DNA of 64,000 bases, taken from Pinus tabuliformis. Taxonomy: Eukaryota; Streptophyta; Pinopsida; Pinales; Pinaceae. The stretch spans positions 1,276,196,277-1,276,260,276 of the forward strand of contig CM062818.1 in the NCBI GenBank assembly GCA_031772625.1. Reading direction: 5' to 3'. The notes below the pieces were generated by a model. That model was not told where the DNA came from. It worked only from the letters and a program-made list of their open reading frames with translations, and searched no databases. Positions 24,139 to 37,600 of this stretch are shown in pieces (position 1 is the first letter of the stretch; each line of letters starts with the position of its first letter). Position numbers and translations under genes: made by a program.

Positions 24139-24730
24139 CCTCCTCAGTTAAATTCACGAAACAGGTTGGAAGAATCCACTGAGAAATCAATTTTCTAATT
24201 GCTGTATATTCCTTAAAACTACAGATGAAGCCTGAATGTCAGCCAGGTAGCCTTTGAAACTATCTTTGCTTTGCATTGACAGAAGTAAATAAAAGCTGCT
24301 TCAGTCAATCTTCATGCTAGTTTTAAGCTATAGATAGTTGTTCCAAAATTTGATCAGTTCCTTGCTAGTTCTAAAAACATTCCCAGAAAAATACCAAAAA
24401 ACAGTTCGGAAGCTGGCTCCCAAGAAGAATCTACGATACACAAGGTCAAATCCAGACCCAAATCCCCCAGCTGCTTTTGAAAATCCGAACCTAATCCCAA
24501 AGATCCTTAGGAAGCAAGGGCAAAGAGAAGATTTTGCTGAGTTGAGTCCCGAAACAACTTACCCAAGCTGTGTTCCAACAACTGTCAAAGTTTTATTCCG
24601 TTCAACTCCTAATTCCCCTTGTTCATCATCCACACCTCCATTCACTCCACGTACTACAAATACCGCTACTGCTGTTCCAGTTACTTCTGTTATCCCTGTT
24701 ATCCCTGTTGTCCCACTTATCCCTGCCAAT

Positions 24731-27700
24731 ATGGCTAATAGATATGCACCCCTGCAATTGCCTGCTAATCCTAGGGCCTTACCTCAGGAATACCAATATA
24801 AGATTACCTATTTTGACAGTACCGGTCCTTTCACAGCCCTTTAGCATACCAAAAAGATGCAAGACTATTTTGAAAACTTTGAGATAGACGATGATAGCGT
24901 GAGAATGAGAATTTTTGTTCAAAGTTTAATCGGTGATGTAAGAACTTGGTTCAGATCACTCGCTGCAAATTCCATAACTACTCCAGATGAGCTTTACCAA
25001 TCCTTTACCAATAGATGGGAGAAAAAGGAAGACCCCTTGCACATACTAGCTGAATATGATACAATTAAAAAAGGTCCCCAGGAGACTATTTTGGAGTACT
25101 GTGCAAGATTCAATAATGTCTATAATGCAATACCACAGAACTTAAGACCCCCACCTGACATTGCCTTGTATAAATTCCCTGATGGATTCGACCCGGACAT
25201 GGCATACCAGTTAAAAGAAAGAGCTCCTCAGAGCCTTGCAGACATGCAAAATGTTGTTGTTAGCGTAGAGGCCAACCTAATTGCCAAAAGGAATGGAGCT
25301 AGAATGGAAAGCAGAACCACCTTTAAGGAAGAACCCTCAGCCTTTGATCAGAAGCTTGATGCGATTATTAGTGGCCTACAAAGGCTGGGAGAAAGAGTAG
25401 AAAGCGTTGAGAGAAGATCATCATGGAAAGGGCAACAGTCCAATACCATAAGAAACCCAAATTTCAGAAAAACACAGAACACAAATACTGGTAGGTCTAA
25501 CCAAGACCATGACATAAGACCCCCTTTTCAAGATAACTATGTTGAAGGATCTACTTCTAGTGAACCCTTAGAAGACACTCATATGAACCTGATGGATCTA
25601 AAGGGTGAACAACAAACTTTTCTGAGCCAAGAAGACCAAGATGAGCATAGCTTCAGTCAATTTCAGACAAAGTCTGGTGAGTCTTTTGATTTTAAACAAG
25701 GCTATGACACTGCTGTGTATGAAGTCCATAAATAGTATAAGCTGAGAACTAGGAACATTGACATTTCTGAACCTAGCAAAACCAAGGATGGCAAACAACC
25801 CAATAAAATTAAGAGCAAGTCTGTCATAACAGAACCAGCTGATACAACTGTCCCAAACCCGCATCAAGTGACTGTAGAAGACATCACAGAAGTGCAGCCT
25901 TCTGAAAATCAGCTTTTGCCACCTTCTTCCTCTGAGAAAAACTCTAACAGCGTTCCAAAAAGCCCTCCTGAAAGTGAAAAACCGCAGGCGATCACTTCCC
26001 ATAACGCTAATAAACAAGAGCAAATAGCAGATAATTCAAATCAAACAGAAAAAACTGCCATTATCAACACCAAAACTCCATTGGAAAAGCCATTTAATTT
26101 AGAGGTAGAATTAGCTAAGTTGAAGATATCCATCCCCCTCTCAGAACTTGCCAAGCACGATGTATATAGGCAACAAATTCAAAGATCACTTCAAATACCA
26201 GAGAATAAGCACGATGTAAATGTTTTGGATGATACCCCTGAACTGTTGTTTGGCCCAGAAGTTAATGGAAAATCAACATATGGACCTATTCCACCATTTT
26301 ATGTCATGTTGCATATACATGACAAAGTTTTGCACAACGCTATGTTTGATTCAGGAGCGTCACACAATATGATGCCCAAAGAAGTGATGGAAAAGCTGAA
26401 CCTTGATATTACCAGACCCTACAAAGATCTGTTTTCCTTTGAATCAAGCTAGGTCAAGTGTTTAGGCCTCATCAAAGACTTGTGTGTATCCCTAGTCAAA
26501 TATCCCAACAAGACCATCCTCATGGATGTGGTGGTGGCTGACATCCCACCAAAGTATGGTATGCTCCTCTCAAGATCATGGGGAGAAAAGCTCCAAGGAT
26601 CCCTTCAACTAGACCTATCCTATGCTACTATTTCAGTCTTTGGGCAACCAAAGAGACTGTACAGAGAAACCCTCATGAAATATGTGGTAAGTAGTGAGAG
26701 CAAGCCTGAAAATTTTCCCATTTACTCAATCCATTCTGATATGGATTCCTTTATTTTGTTTAATGATAATACAAATTCTCTAACTGATGATGAGCCTTCA
26801 GCTCTAGAACAACGAGCACAAATCAATGAAGAATCGGTTGCACATACCCATGAGACTGTCACAACAGTTAATACAACCAGCATGATAGAAGAAACTCCCC
26901 AAACAGAAATTTCAAATCTGCCCAATCCTAACATAGCTGAAACTCTTAGTGCTAACCACAGGCAAGAAATCACATGGTATTTAGAGTTTGATGGCTCGGT
27001 CAACAAGTTAGGAGCAGGGGCAGGTGTATGGATTCACAATACACATAAGAAGCATGCGGAAGGCCATGCCTACAGACTGAATTTTAAATGCACAAACAAC
27101 ATGGCAGAGTATGAGGCTCTGCTGTTAGGCCTTAAATTGCTAAGAGCTCTAGGAGCTGCAAAGGTGTCTATTTTAGGAGACTCTGACTTAATCATACAGC
27201 AGATGAAAGGTAACTTTGTAACCAATGACAACAGAATGAGGGCCTATAGGACTGCTGCCACTAAAATACTCAATACATTCACTGAATTCAAGCTTGATAA
27301 GATTTCAAGAAATCATAACATTCACGCTCACAGCATAGCCACCTTTGCTAGTACATGCAAGCTTCCTTTTGACCCAAACCATCACTTCATAGCTGAAATA
27401 AAACATAGGCCCGCTGTCCCAAACAACGTTAAAGATTGGCAAGTGTTTGAAAATGACGCCCAGATCAACAATTTTCTCACCCTTGAGCATGAATTTTCAA
27501 ATATTAACATCGACATGGACGCTATAGAAGAACACAAAATTGGGACAACAGAGAATCCCAAAATGATCAAATTGTCCAAGAATTTACCTCCTGATCAAAA
27601 GCCCAAATATATCGATTTGTTCAAAGAATTCCAAGATGTATTTGCTTGGAGTTATGAGGATTTGAAATCCTATGATACCTCGGTGATTCAACACACAATT

Positions 27701-30325
27701 CCCTTAAAACCAAACCAGAAACCTTTCAAACAAAAACTTAGAAGAATTAACCCTATGCTTCTTCCCATGATTGAGAAGGAAGTAAAGAGGATGTTTGAAG
27801 CAGGCATAATAGCACCCATCAGATTCTCTGAATGGGTATCCAACCTCGTTCCTACAAGAAAGAAGACAGGTGAGATTAGACTTTGTGTAGATCTGAGAAA
27901 CTTAAACCAAGTCTCCCTAAAAGACCACTATCCTTTACCCAAAATGGACCACATCCTACAAAGGGTAGTGGGGTCATCTAGAATCTCTTTGCTAGATGGC
28001 TTTTCAGGTTTCAACCAAATACTTGTTCACCCGGATGACCAAGACAAGACAGCCTTTACCACACCGTGGGGAACATTTAAGTATGTTAAGATGCCGTTCG
28101 GACTTAAAAACGCTGGTGCAACCTTTCAACGAGCAATGGATATTGCATTTTCCAAAGAAATACATGACTTCCTAGTTGTCTATCTTGACGATCTTACCCC
28201 ATTTTCCAAATCTGATCAGGAGCACCTCAAGCATCTTAGGAAAATATTCATGACATGCAGGAAATATGGCATTTCCTTGAACCCCAAGAAGTCTCTCTTT
28301 GGCCTTGAAGAAGGCAAATTACTTGGCCACATCATATCAAAAGATGGGATTAGAATAGATCCTGAAAGAATCCAAGCCATACTCCAAATCCCATATCCAA
28401 GAAACATAAAAGACCTACAAGCACTCCTTGGGAAAATCAACTTCCTAAGAAGATTTATTCCAAATCTAGCTGAACTGATACGACTGTTAAGCAATATGTT
28501 AAAAAAGGATGCCAAGGTAAAATGGTCTCTTGAAACCAAGCAAGCATTTGAGAGTATCAAAACGGCCTTAACCCAAACCCCTGTCCTCACCAGCCCACAA
28601 TTTGACAAAGATTTTATCATCTTTTCGTTTGCATCTGATCATACTATAGCTGCTGTCCTTTTGCAAAAAGATGAACAGGGAGCTGAAAAGCCAATTGCAT
28701 TTTTCAGCCGAGCCTTAAGAGATGCCCCTTTGAAGTACCCAATCATGGAAAAGCAGGCCTATGCACTTGTTAAGGCCATCAAGGACTTCAGAATCTATAT
28801 TTTATATTCACATGTGACTGCCTATGTCCCACACGCTGCTGTAAAAGACATACTGACCCAAGAGGGATTAGAAGGCAAAAGAGGCAAGTGGATAGCAAAC
28901 ATCCTTGAGTATGACATAGAAATAAAACCAACCAAGCTAATAAAGGGACAAGGTTTAGCCAAACTGATGTCCGAAACAAACTTTCAGGCCCTAGACATTA
29001 ACCAACTGGACAATGAACAGGAGCTGGCGACTCCACAGATCAGTGAAATCTTTTTGCAATCCCCATGGTACGTTGATATATGCTTTGTATTGTTAAACCT
29101 GTGTGCTCCCCCAGGATTGTCCAGAACCAAGAAAAGATTTTTGAAAATGAAGGCTTTAAGGTTTTGTGTCATAGATGGTGCATTATTTTGGAGAAATCAT
29201 GAAGGTATATTGCTTAATTGTTTAACCATGAATGAAACTAACAATGTCATGAAAGAATTCCATGCAGGTGACTGTGGAGGACATCTATATTGGAAGTCCA
29301 CCGCTGATAAAATCTTAAGGGCTGGATTCTATTGGCCCTCTCTTTTTGCAGATGTAAAAAAGTTTTCCATGTCATGTCACAAGTGCCAAATCTTTGAGGG
29401 TAAGAGAAAGCTGTTACCTTTGCCCCTGAAACCCATCTCAACCGAAAAACCTTTTCAACAATGGGGTCTTGACTTCATTGGAGAAATCCATCCCTCTTCC
29501 TCAGGCCAGCACAAATGGATCCTAACAGCCACCGACTATTTCACTAAGTGGGTTGAAGCCATTCCATGCAGACAAGCAAATGACACCATTATTATCCAAT
29601 TCCTTGAGTGCAATATCCTTTCTAGATTTGGCTGCCCTGAGAAAATTATCACTGACAATGCTGCTGCCTTTAAGTCCAAAAAGATGATCAATTTTTGCCA
29701 CCAATTTCATATTACCTTGGGCCACTCTACAGCCTATTACCCCCAAGGCAATGGCTTGGCCGAATCATCTAACAAAAGCCTCATCAACATCATAAAGAAA
29801 GTGCTGGAAGAGAACAAGAAGAACTGGCACAAAAAGCTGGTAAATGCCCTATGGGCAGACAGACTTTCAACTAAGAGGTCCATTGGGATGAGCCCTTATG
29901 AGCTAGTATATGGCATGGAGGCTAGATTTCCTTCATCCTTGGGCATCCCTACTATCAGACTGTTACAGGAAATTCAGGCTGAACCAAATGACATTCAAAG
30001 AAGGATTAATCAGACCATTCATCTTCAGCAAACCAGAGAACAAGTTTATGACAGAGCTCAAATTCTGCAAGAAAAGCTCAAAAAGATGTTTGACAAGAGA
30101 GTTAAGGCTGAGGATTTCTACATTGGTGACAAAGTTCTAAGGTGGGACTCAAGAAGAGAAGACAAGGGCAAACATGCCAAGTTTGATTTTTTATGGAAAG
30201 GACCATTCGTTATTTCTGCTGTTCAGGGAAATAACACATATTTTCTCAAATCTATAGATGACAATACTGCTGAAGAAGGCCCTGTCAATGGCCGTATGCT
30301 GAAACATTACCATGATCCCTTTTAG
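24731..30325 (+). pseudogene. Unit 2 gag-pol, gag/protease broken, aRNH-RT-integrase frame open
   Basis: Gag starts at ATG 24731 and is stopped by TAG at 24842-24844. A second frame (24857-25735) covers gag core to TAG 25733-25735. The next stretch to TAG 26450-26452 contains the protease motif DSGASHN. From there to the natural end at 30325 the frame is open for about 1290 codons with aRNH, RT (YLDD), the degenerate RNase H and a full integrase. The integrase has the HHCC zinc motif, Asp at 29471, TDN, and Glu 35 residues further in GLAES. Against unit 3, 264 bp (88 codons) are missing between aRNH and RT near 27525, joined at GCTAT present at both edges, again in frame. All three stops are TAG where unit 3 has CAG. 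Confidence 0.88.
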
Positions 30326-30911
30326 GGGATACAGTGCGGCTTTTTGTATATATCTTTTGTACAGTGATATTTGTATATATCAGCACTTTGTTTTCATTTT
30401 TATATCAGCAAACCAATTGTCAAGGGAGCAGCAGTAAATTTTGTGAAGACACAGCCAATACAAGTGTTCCAGTTTTAAAAAGCTCTATCCCTGCACTAAT
30501 CTCAACAAAACAGCAAGAGAAGCACTGTCGAATCACAAGCAATTCATGGTAAAAGCAAACTGTTCGCAGTTTTCAGCCAGAGGGATCAAAGCAGAGCAGT
30601 ATTTTCGGTTTATATCAGCACCCTTGGTCAAAGCAAAAGTAAAGCAAACACATCAGTTTTGATCCATGTTTGAGAATGTTTCAAAGATGCAATGCTCAAG
30701 CAACATTCTACATAATAGCAAGCACGGAGAAGAAAGCAGGCAGTGCACATATTTCAGTTAAGGAGAAGGTTGTTCATATTACAAAGTTTCAATTACCTAA
30801 ACAGTCAACCCAAAGAAGTTTTTCAGTCCACAGCAACCATAGAAGATCAAGGCAGTCTGACCTGCTGTTCTTGACTTTTCACAAGGAAAAGCCATCCCCA
30901 AGTGGAGCCAT
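30326..30911 (+). other. Unit 2 3' untranslated internal region
   Basis: As in unit 1, but with a 10-bp deletion near 30746 (TATGCACTTC in the others). Confidence 0.5.
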
Positions 30912-33900
30912 TGTTAGCCTCCTGTTGCAACAGGTGTTCATCTTTCATGATTGACATTTTTACATGCCAAATATGTCATACTTCACATGCTACAGTGTTC
31001 CATATTTCCAGAAGAGACCAAAGAAGAAGCCATGAAGTGTGCTAGTCCAAATGCCACTGTTGTATTCCAATTTTTATGAGTTTGTCCAATTTTGAAGAGT
31101 TTTCATTCAAGGGAGGTCCAAACAGTCCAATCTTGGTCTCCCTAGGTTTCAATTTCCTGTTTTAGAATATAGAGAATGATATCTGTCCAAACAGTTTAAT
31201 CTTGGCAGATTTGTAGATAGGTAGAGAATCAAAGGAGCCCAATCGCTTAATCTGGGCCCTTGGCAGAAATAAGTGTAGATTTAGATAGGAGGGCAATCAA
31301 AAGAAAAATTGTATAGCTGGGTCTGCAAGTCTAAGTGCACCCAATCCAAAAGAAGAAAAAATGCTAGGAAAGTAGGCTGGGTAGGTAGTTTTTGAGGTTG
31401 CAGAATGATGATTCATGATCAATTTTGTGTTTATAAGTGTTATATCTTTTCAGATCACAGTCATGATGCAGTTTTTCACCTGAAGGAGCTCAAGCTGGAC
31501 ATAACTAACTCCCCTCCCTTCTTACTCCCCAAATCACTCACTGATTTTCCCAAAGAGGTCAAGATCTGCTTGAGCCTCTTAGTCCCATCATGTTCCACAA
31601 CATTGGCCTTGGTGAAGATCTACCTCACTCAAGGATTTCTACTCTTCTGTTACAAAGTTCTATTTCCCCAAATAGCCTAAGGTCCCTTACCTTAGCGCTT
31701 TCTGGTCACCTCCATATTAATTACTAACTATATTATCTAACTCCCTAATCCGTTTCCCCTTCCCCTACTAAAACTATGTATAAAAATCCCAAAAAATATA
31801 ATAATACCCCCCCCTTGGCACTATAGCCATATTTCCCTAAAAGTCTGGGAAAAAACAGACCATCTGGGGCTGTTTTTAGCCCATCCGAGTCTTAACAGGA
31901 GTTAGTTTGACACCTGGTCATACTAACAACCTTTTCCCCCTAGTCCTAACCCTCAAAAACCCATTGTTTCGCCCTTATGCCTAAGTCCCAAGTGTAAAAA
32001 TATTAACCCGCTCGTTTGTACATAACCCAAAACCCATTTTTCTAAAGTTTTAAACCCCCCCGCCGCGCCGTATGAAGATTCGCATATTCCCGCGCCCTGT
32101 CCCTTAACCCTCCGCCGTATCGTCCTTGCCGCCAGCCGTCAGATCTGGCCCGCCCGAGATCTACGGTGGGCGGGCCTTCCCATGCGCCAAGGGCCCGAGG
32201 TTTAGCGTCCGGGAGATGGGCGGTATTGCCGCCGTACTCCCGCCACGCGTCACCTTCCCAGGCGTGGCGGAGCCCCCCTCCCCGAAACCACCTTTGCTCC
32301 AGGGCGGTGCGCCCAGAAACCACAAACCGCTCTCCTCTGGGTGACGTAAGCCCCACGTCATACTGCTGCGTCATCCGCCTGCGTGGCCTCCTGCCACCGT
32401 ACCGCCGAGTCACCCTGCCACATCACTGCCACCGTGTCCCTTTACCGTACTGCCACGTCACCTCCGTACGTGCTGACGTCATCCCGCCACGTCATCCGCC
32501 GTACCATGGCCCCACCTGCTGACGTCATGCTGACGTCATCATCAATTTTTGAGGCGAAAGGCGAAAATCGTGCTTAGGAAGCCCGGATTCAAATTCTGAG
32601 GCAGTTTTTCATGCGCGATTAGCGCTAATCGCGCATGGCTACGGGAAAAGGGCCGAAATGGAAAATCCCTAGTTGCGCAGCCCCCAGCAAGCCCAAAAGG
32701 CGCCGAATGACCCGTTTTTCTTCGCGAAGCATGCAGAAAGGATCAAAAGACAGTTCTAAAGGAAACAGAGGGCTGAAACAGCGGCCATTAAATTTTGATT
32801 TGACCCACAGAAGGAGAAACCGACCCGATTCATTTGTCAAAGAGTATCAGAGGAAAGACGAAGCGACAAAGAGTATCAGTTAAATTTTTAATGGAAGTCT
32901 TCAGTTCCCAAAGCAGGTCTACATTAAATGACCTCCAGCAAAGTCAAATCAGGAGGTGTAAGCCCATCCCAGCTCTCAAATCACAGTTAAAGCATTTAAA
33001 GCCACCAAACCACAATGGAGCAGAAGTCCATGCGCAGTTATTGCAGAAGCACTGCACCAAGCCACCGAGGACAACGCATTAATTCAGTTTTGATACGGCT
33101 GCCCTCAGCGCAGCCCATAGATATTTTCTTGCATTTATTGCTGATAAGGTTAGGTTAAAAATAATCATCTACTTTCAGACCTATTTAGGTCACAGATGTA
33201 ATAAACAATTTTAGAGAATTTTCCCTATATATACCACCCTCTGTATTGTTTCAAGGGTTGGTCGATTGATAACTTTTCATTAGAGACTCGCACTGTATGT
33301 CTGATACTTTTCTTTAATCAAAGATTGCTGAAGATATTGGAGGAACGACTGTCTGATGTGTTGTTAATGGTCTCTGGAGACTGAATGATGGAATTCTTGT
33401 GCTGCAACATGACTCAATAAGTGCTCTTACCTCTGTTTTCATCATTTCACCATCTAAATAGCAAAAAGAAAGATTAGCTTAGAACTTGTTTAACTGCACT
33501 CTAGGCTCAATTTTTGCTGTTTCTTTATGTTTTCATCTGAAATGAATTGGACATGAATATGAATTCCCCATGGCTCATATTTACCCTAATTCACATGTGT
33601 TTGACAGTTATCTAGGGATTCTTTACTGCCCCTAGATAGAGCTCATTCACTCTTCTCTGTTAAGCTGATTGAGAGATTCTTGATTGCCTCTCCTTCCTTA
33701 GCATTCTTTCCATCCTTTAAACTTGAAAAATTGTTCCATGTGCAGCTACCTTGCTCCTTATTCCTCCTGTGACCAAGAAAACGCACCAGCAGTCTTACTC
33801 CTTGACTCCACGCCCAATGGTTTGAAATTTTCACACTACACCTGCCTCTTTATCTGAAAAACATCAATCTTCCCACCAAAACACAAACAAAACCCCCTGA

Positions 33901-34060
33901 GCTCAATAGCTAGCCTAAAATCATCATCAACAAAGCTAAATCACAAAGAGAGAGCCCTCTCTGACTGCAGGTGGGCTAGAACCTGCAGTCCAAAGTTGGT
34001 CTGTGGTTACCTCGGCCATATCCCTTTACTCCAACCTGAGGGACAACCTAAATGCTAACA
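30912..34060 (+). repeat. LTR3 (shared by units 2 and 3)
   Basis: 3149 bp, TGTTAGCC to GCTAACA. It shares diagnostic bases with LTR1 (CATTGGCC; CCGCCCGAGATC; GAAGATTCGC). It carries the only perfect version of the 28-bp palindrome (32610-32637) and the densest TGACGTCA cluster. Confidence 0.92.
32610..32637. repeat. Perfect 28-bp palindrome in U3
   Basis: CATGCGCGATTAGC followed directly by its reverse complement. Other copies: 22667-22694 and 53032-53059 (one mismatched pair each), 42827-42854 (a second substitution), and 13405-13435, where 3 bp are inserted at the centre plus one mismatch. Located about 590 bp upstream of the TATA box, just after the bZIP-site cluster. Confidence 0.8.
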
Positions 34061-34063
34061 TAA

Positions 34064-34081
34064 TGGCGACTCCACTGGGGA
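34064..34081 (+). other. Primer binding site, unit 3
   Basis: Same 18-nt word as units 1 and 2, beginning three bases past the LTR end. Confidence 0.75.
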
Positions 34082-34673
34082 CCTCCTCAGTTAAATTCAC
34101 GAAACAGGTTGGAAGAATCCACTGAGAAATCAATTTTCTAATTGCTGTATATTCCTTAAAACTACAGATGAAGCCTGAATGTCAGCCAGGTAGCCTTTGA
34201 AACTATCTTTGCTTTGCATTGGCAGAAGTAAATAAAAGCTGCTTCAGTCAATCTTCATGCTAGTTTTAAGCTATAGATAGCTGTTTCAAAATTTGATCAG
34301 TTCCTTGCTAGTTCTAAAAACATTCCCAGAAAAATACCAAAAAACAGTTCGGAAGCTGGCTCCCAAGAAGAATCTACGATACACAAGGTCAAATCCAGAC
34401 CCAAATCCCCCAGCTGCTTTTGAAAATCCGAACCTAATCCCAAATATCCTTAGGAAGCAAGGGCAAAGAGAAGATTTTGCTGAGTTGAGTCCCGAAACAA
34501 CTTACCCAAGCTGTGTTCCAACTCCTGTCAAAGTTTTATTCCGTTCAACTCCTAATTCCCCTTGTTCATCATCCACACCTCCATTCACTCCACGTACTAC
34601 AAATACCGCTACTGCTGTTCCAGTTACTTCTGTTATCCTTGTTATCCCTGTTGTCCCACTTATCCCTGCCAAT
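34082..34673 (+). other. Unit 3 leader with a long ATG-less open extension of the gag frame
   Basis: Short upstream ORFs start with ATG near 34168 and 34258. From just after a TAG near 34280 the gag frame is open for about 130 codons before its first ATG (34674). It encodes a basic segment, then a Pro/Thr/Val-rich one (VPVTSVILVIPVVPLIPA). The same frame is open in all four units. A splice-acceptor-like tract ends TTTGCATTGGCAG near 34223. Whether this part is translated is unknown. Confidence 0.5.
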
Positions 34674-37600
34674 ATGGCTAATAGATATGCACCCCTGCAA
34701 TTGCCTGCTAATCCTAGGGCCTTACCTCAGGAATACCAATCTAAGATTACCTATTTTGACAGTACCGGTCCTTTCACAGCCCTTCAGCATACCAAAAAGA
34801 TGCAAGACTATTTTGAAAACTTTGAGATAGACGATGATAGCGTGAGAATGAGAATTTTTGTTCAAAGTTTAACCGGTGATGTAAGAACTTGGTTCAGATC
34901 ACTCGCTGCAAATTCCATAACTACTCCAGATGAGCTTTACCAATCCTTTACCAACAGATGGGAGAAAAAGGAAGACCCCTTGCACATACTAGCTGAATAT
35001 GATACAATTAAAAAAGGTCCCCAGGAGACTATTTTGGAGTACTGTGCAAGATTCAATAATGTCTATAATGCAATACCACAGAACTTAAGACCCCCACCTG
35101 ACCTTGCCTTGTATAAATTCCCTGATGGATTCGACCCGGACATGGCATACCAGTTAAAAGAAAGAGCTCCTCAGACCCTTGCAGACATGCAAAATGTTGT
35201 TGTTAGCGTAGAGGCCAACCTAATTGCCAAAAGGAACAGAGCTAGAATGGAAAGAAGAACCACCTTTAAGGAAGAACCCTCAGCCTTTGATCAGAAGCTT
35301 GATGCGATTATCAGTGGCCTACAAAGGCTGGGAGAAAGAGTAGAAAGCGTTGAGAGAAGATCATCATGGGAAGGGCAACAGTCCAATACCATAAGAAACC
35401 CAAATTTCAGAAAAACACAGAACACAAATACTGGTAGGTCTAACCAAGACCATGACATAAGACCCCCTTTTCAAGATAACTATGTTGAAGGATCTACTTC
35501 TAGTGAACCCTTAGAAGACACTCATATGAACCTGATGGATCTAAAGGGTGAACAACAAACTTTTCTGAGCCAAGAAGACCAAGATGAGCATAACTTCAGT
35601 CAATTTCAGACTAAGTCTGGTGAGTCTTTTGATTTTAAACAAGGCTATGACACTGCTGTGTATGAAGTCCACAAACAGTATAAGCTGAGAACTAGGACCA
35701 TTGACATTTCTGAACCTAGCAAAACCAAGGATGGCAAACAGCCCAACAAAATTAAGAGCAAGTCTGTCATAACAGAACCAGCTGATGCAACTGTCCCAAA
35801 CCCGCATCAAGTGACTGTAGAAGACATTACAGAAGCGCAGTCTTCTGAAAATCAGCTTTTGCCACCTTCTTCCTCTGAGAAAAACTCTAACAGCGTTCCA
35901 AAAAGCCCTCCTGAAAGTGAAAAACCGCAGGCGATCACTTCCCATAACGCTGATAAACAAGAGCAAATAGCAGATAATTCAAATCAAACAGAAAAAACTG
36001 CCATTATCAACACCAAAACTCCATTGGAAAAGCCATTTAATTTAGAGGCAGAAATAGCTAAGTTGAAGATATCCATCCCCCTCTCAGAACTTGCCAAGCA
36101 CGATGTATATAGGCAACAAATTCAAAGATCACTTCAAATACCAGAGAATAAGGACGATGTAAATGTTTTGGATGATACCCCTGAACTGTTGTTTGGCCCA
36201 GAAGTTAATGGAAAATCAACATATGGACCTATTCCACCCTTTTATGTCAGTTTGCATATACATGACAAAGTTTTGCACAACGCTATGTTTGATTCAGGAG
36301 CATCACACAATCTGATGCCCAAAGCAGTTATGGAAAAGCTGAACCTTGATATTACCAGACCCTACAAAGATCTGTTTTCCTTTGACTCAAGCCAGGTCAA
36401 GTGTTTAGGCCTCATCAAAGACTTGTGTGTATCCCTAGTCCAATATCCCAACAAGACCATCCTCATGGATGTGGTGGTGGCTGACATCCCACCAAAGTAT
36501 GGTATGCTCCTGTCAAGATCATGGGGAGCAAAGCTCCAAGGATCCCTTCAACTAGACCTATCCTATGCTACTATTTCAGTCTTTGGGCAACCAAAGAGAC
36601 TGTACAGAGAAACCCTCATGAAATATGTGGTAAGTAGTGAGAGCAAGCCTGAAAATTTTCCCATTTACTCAATCCATTCTGATATGGATTCCTTTATTTT
36701 GTTTAATGATAATACAAATTCTCTAACTGATGATGAGCCTTCGGCTCTAGAACAACGAGCACAAATCAATGAAGAATCGGTTGCACATACCCATGAGACT
36801 GTCACAACAGTTAATACAACCAGCATGATAGAAGAAACTCCCCAAATAGAAATTTCAAATCTGCCCAATCCTAACATAGCTGAAACTCTTAGTGCTAACC
36901 ACAGGCAAGAAATCACATGGTATTTAGAGTTTGATGGCTCGGTCAACAAGTTAGGAGCAGGGGCAGGTGTATGGATTCACAATACACATAAGAAGCATGC
37001 GGAAGGCCATGCCTACAGACTGAATTTTAAATGCACAAACAACATGGCAGAGTATGAGGCTCTGCTGTTAGGCCTTAAACTGCTCAGAGCTCTAGGAGCT
37101 GCAAAGGTGTCTATTTTAGGAGACTCTGACTTAATCATACAGCAGATGAAAGGTAACTTTGTAACCAATGACAATAGAATGAGGGCCTATAGGACTGCTG
37201 CCACTAATATACTCAATACATTCACTGAATTCAAGCTTGATAAGATTTCAAGAAATCACAACATTCACGCTCACAGCCTAGCCACCTTTGCTAGTACATG
37301 CAAGCTTCCTTTTGACCCAAACCATCACTTCATAGCTGAAATAAAACATAGGCCCGCTGTCCCAAACAACGTTAAAGATTGGCAAGTGTTTGAAAATGAC
37401 GCCCAGATCAACAATTTTCTCACCCTTGAGCATGAATTTTCAAATATTAACATCGACATGGACGCTATGAATGACTCCCAACAGCAAATGACTGAAAATC
37501 AGCAGGCTGTAACAGCTGCAACAGCCAAACAAATTCTAAACCCGACTGTTTTTGACAAAACAAACATAGAACAGCTGAAACAAATGCACTTGGAAGAAAT

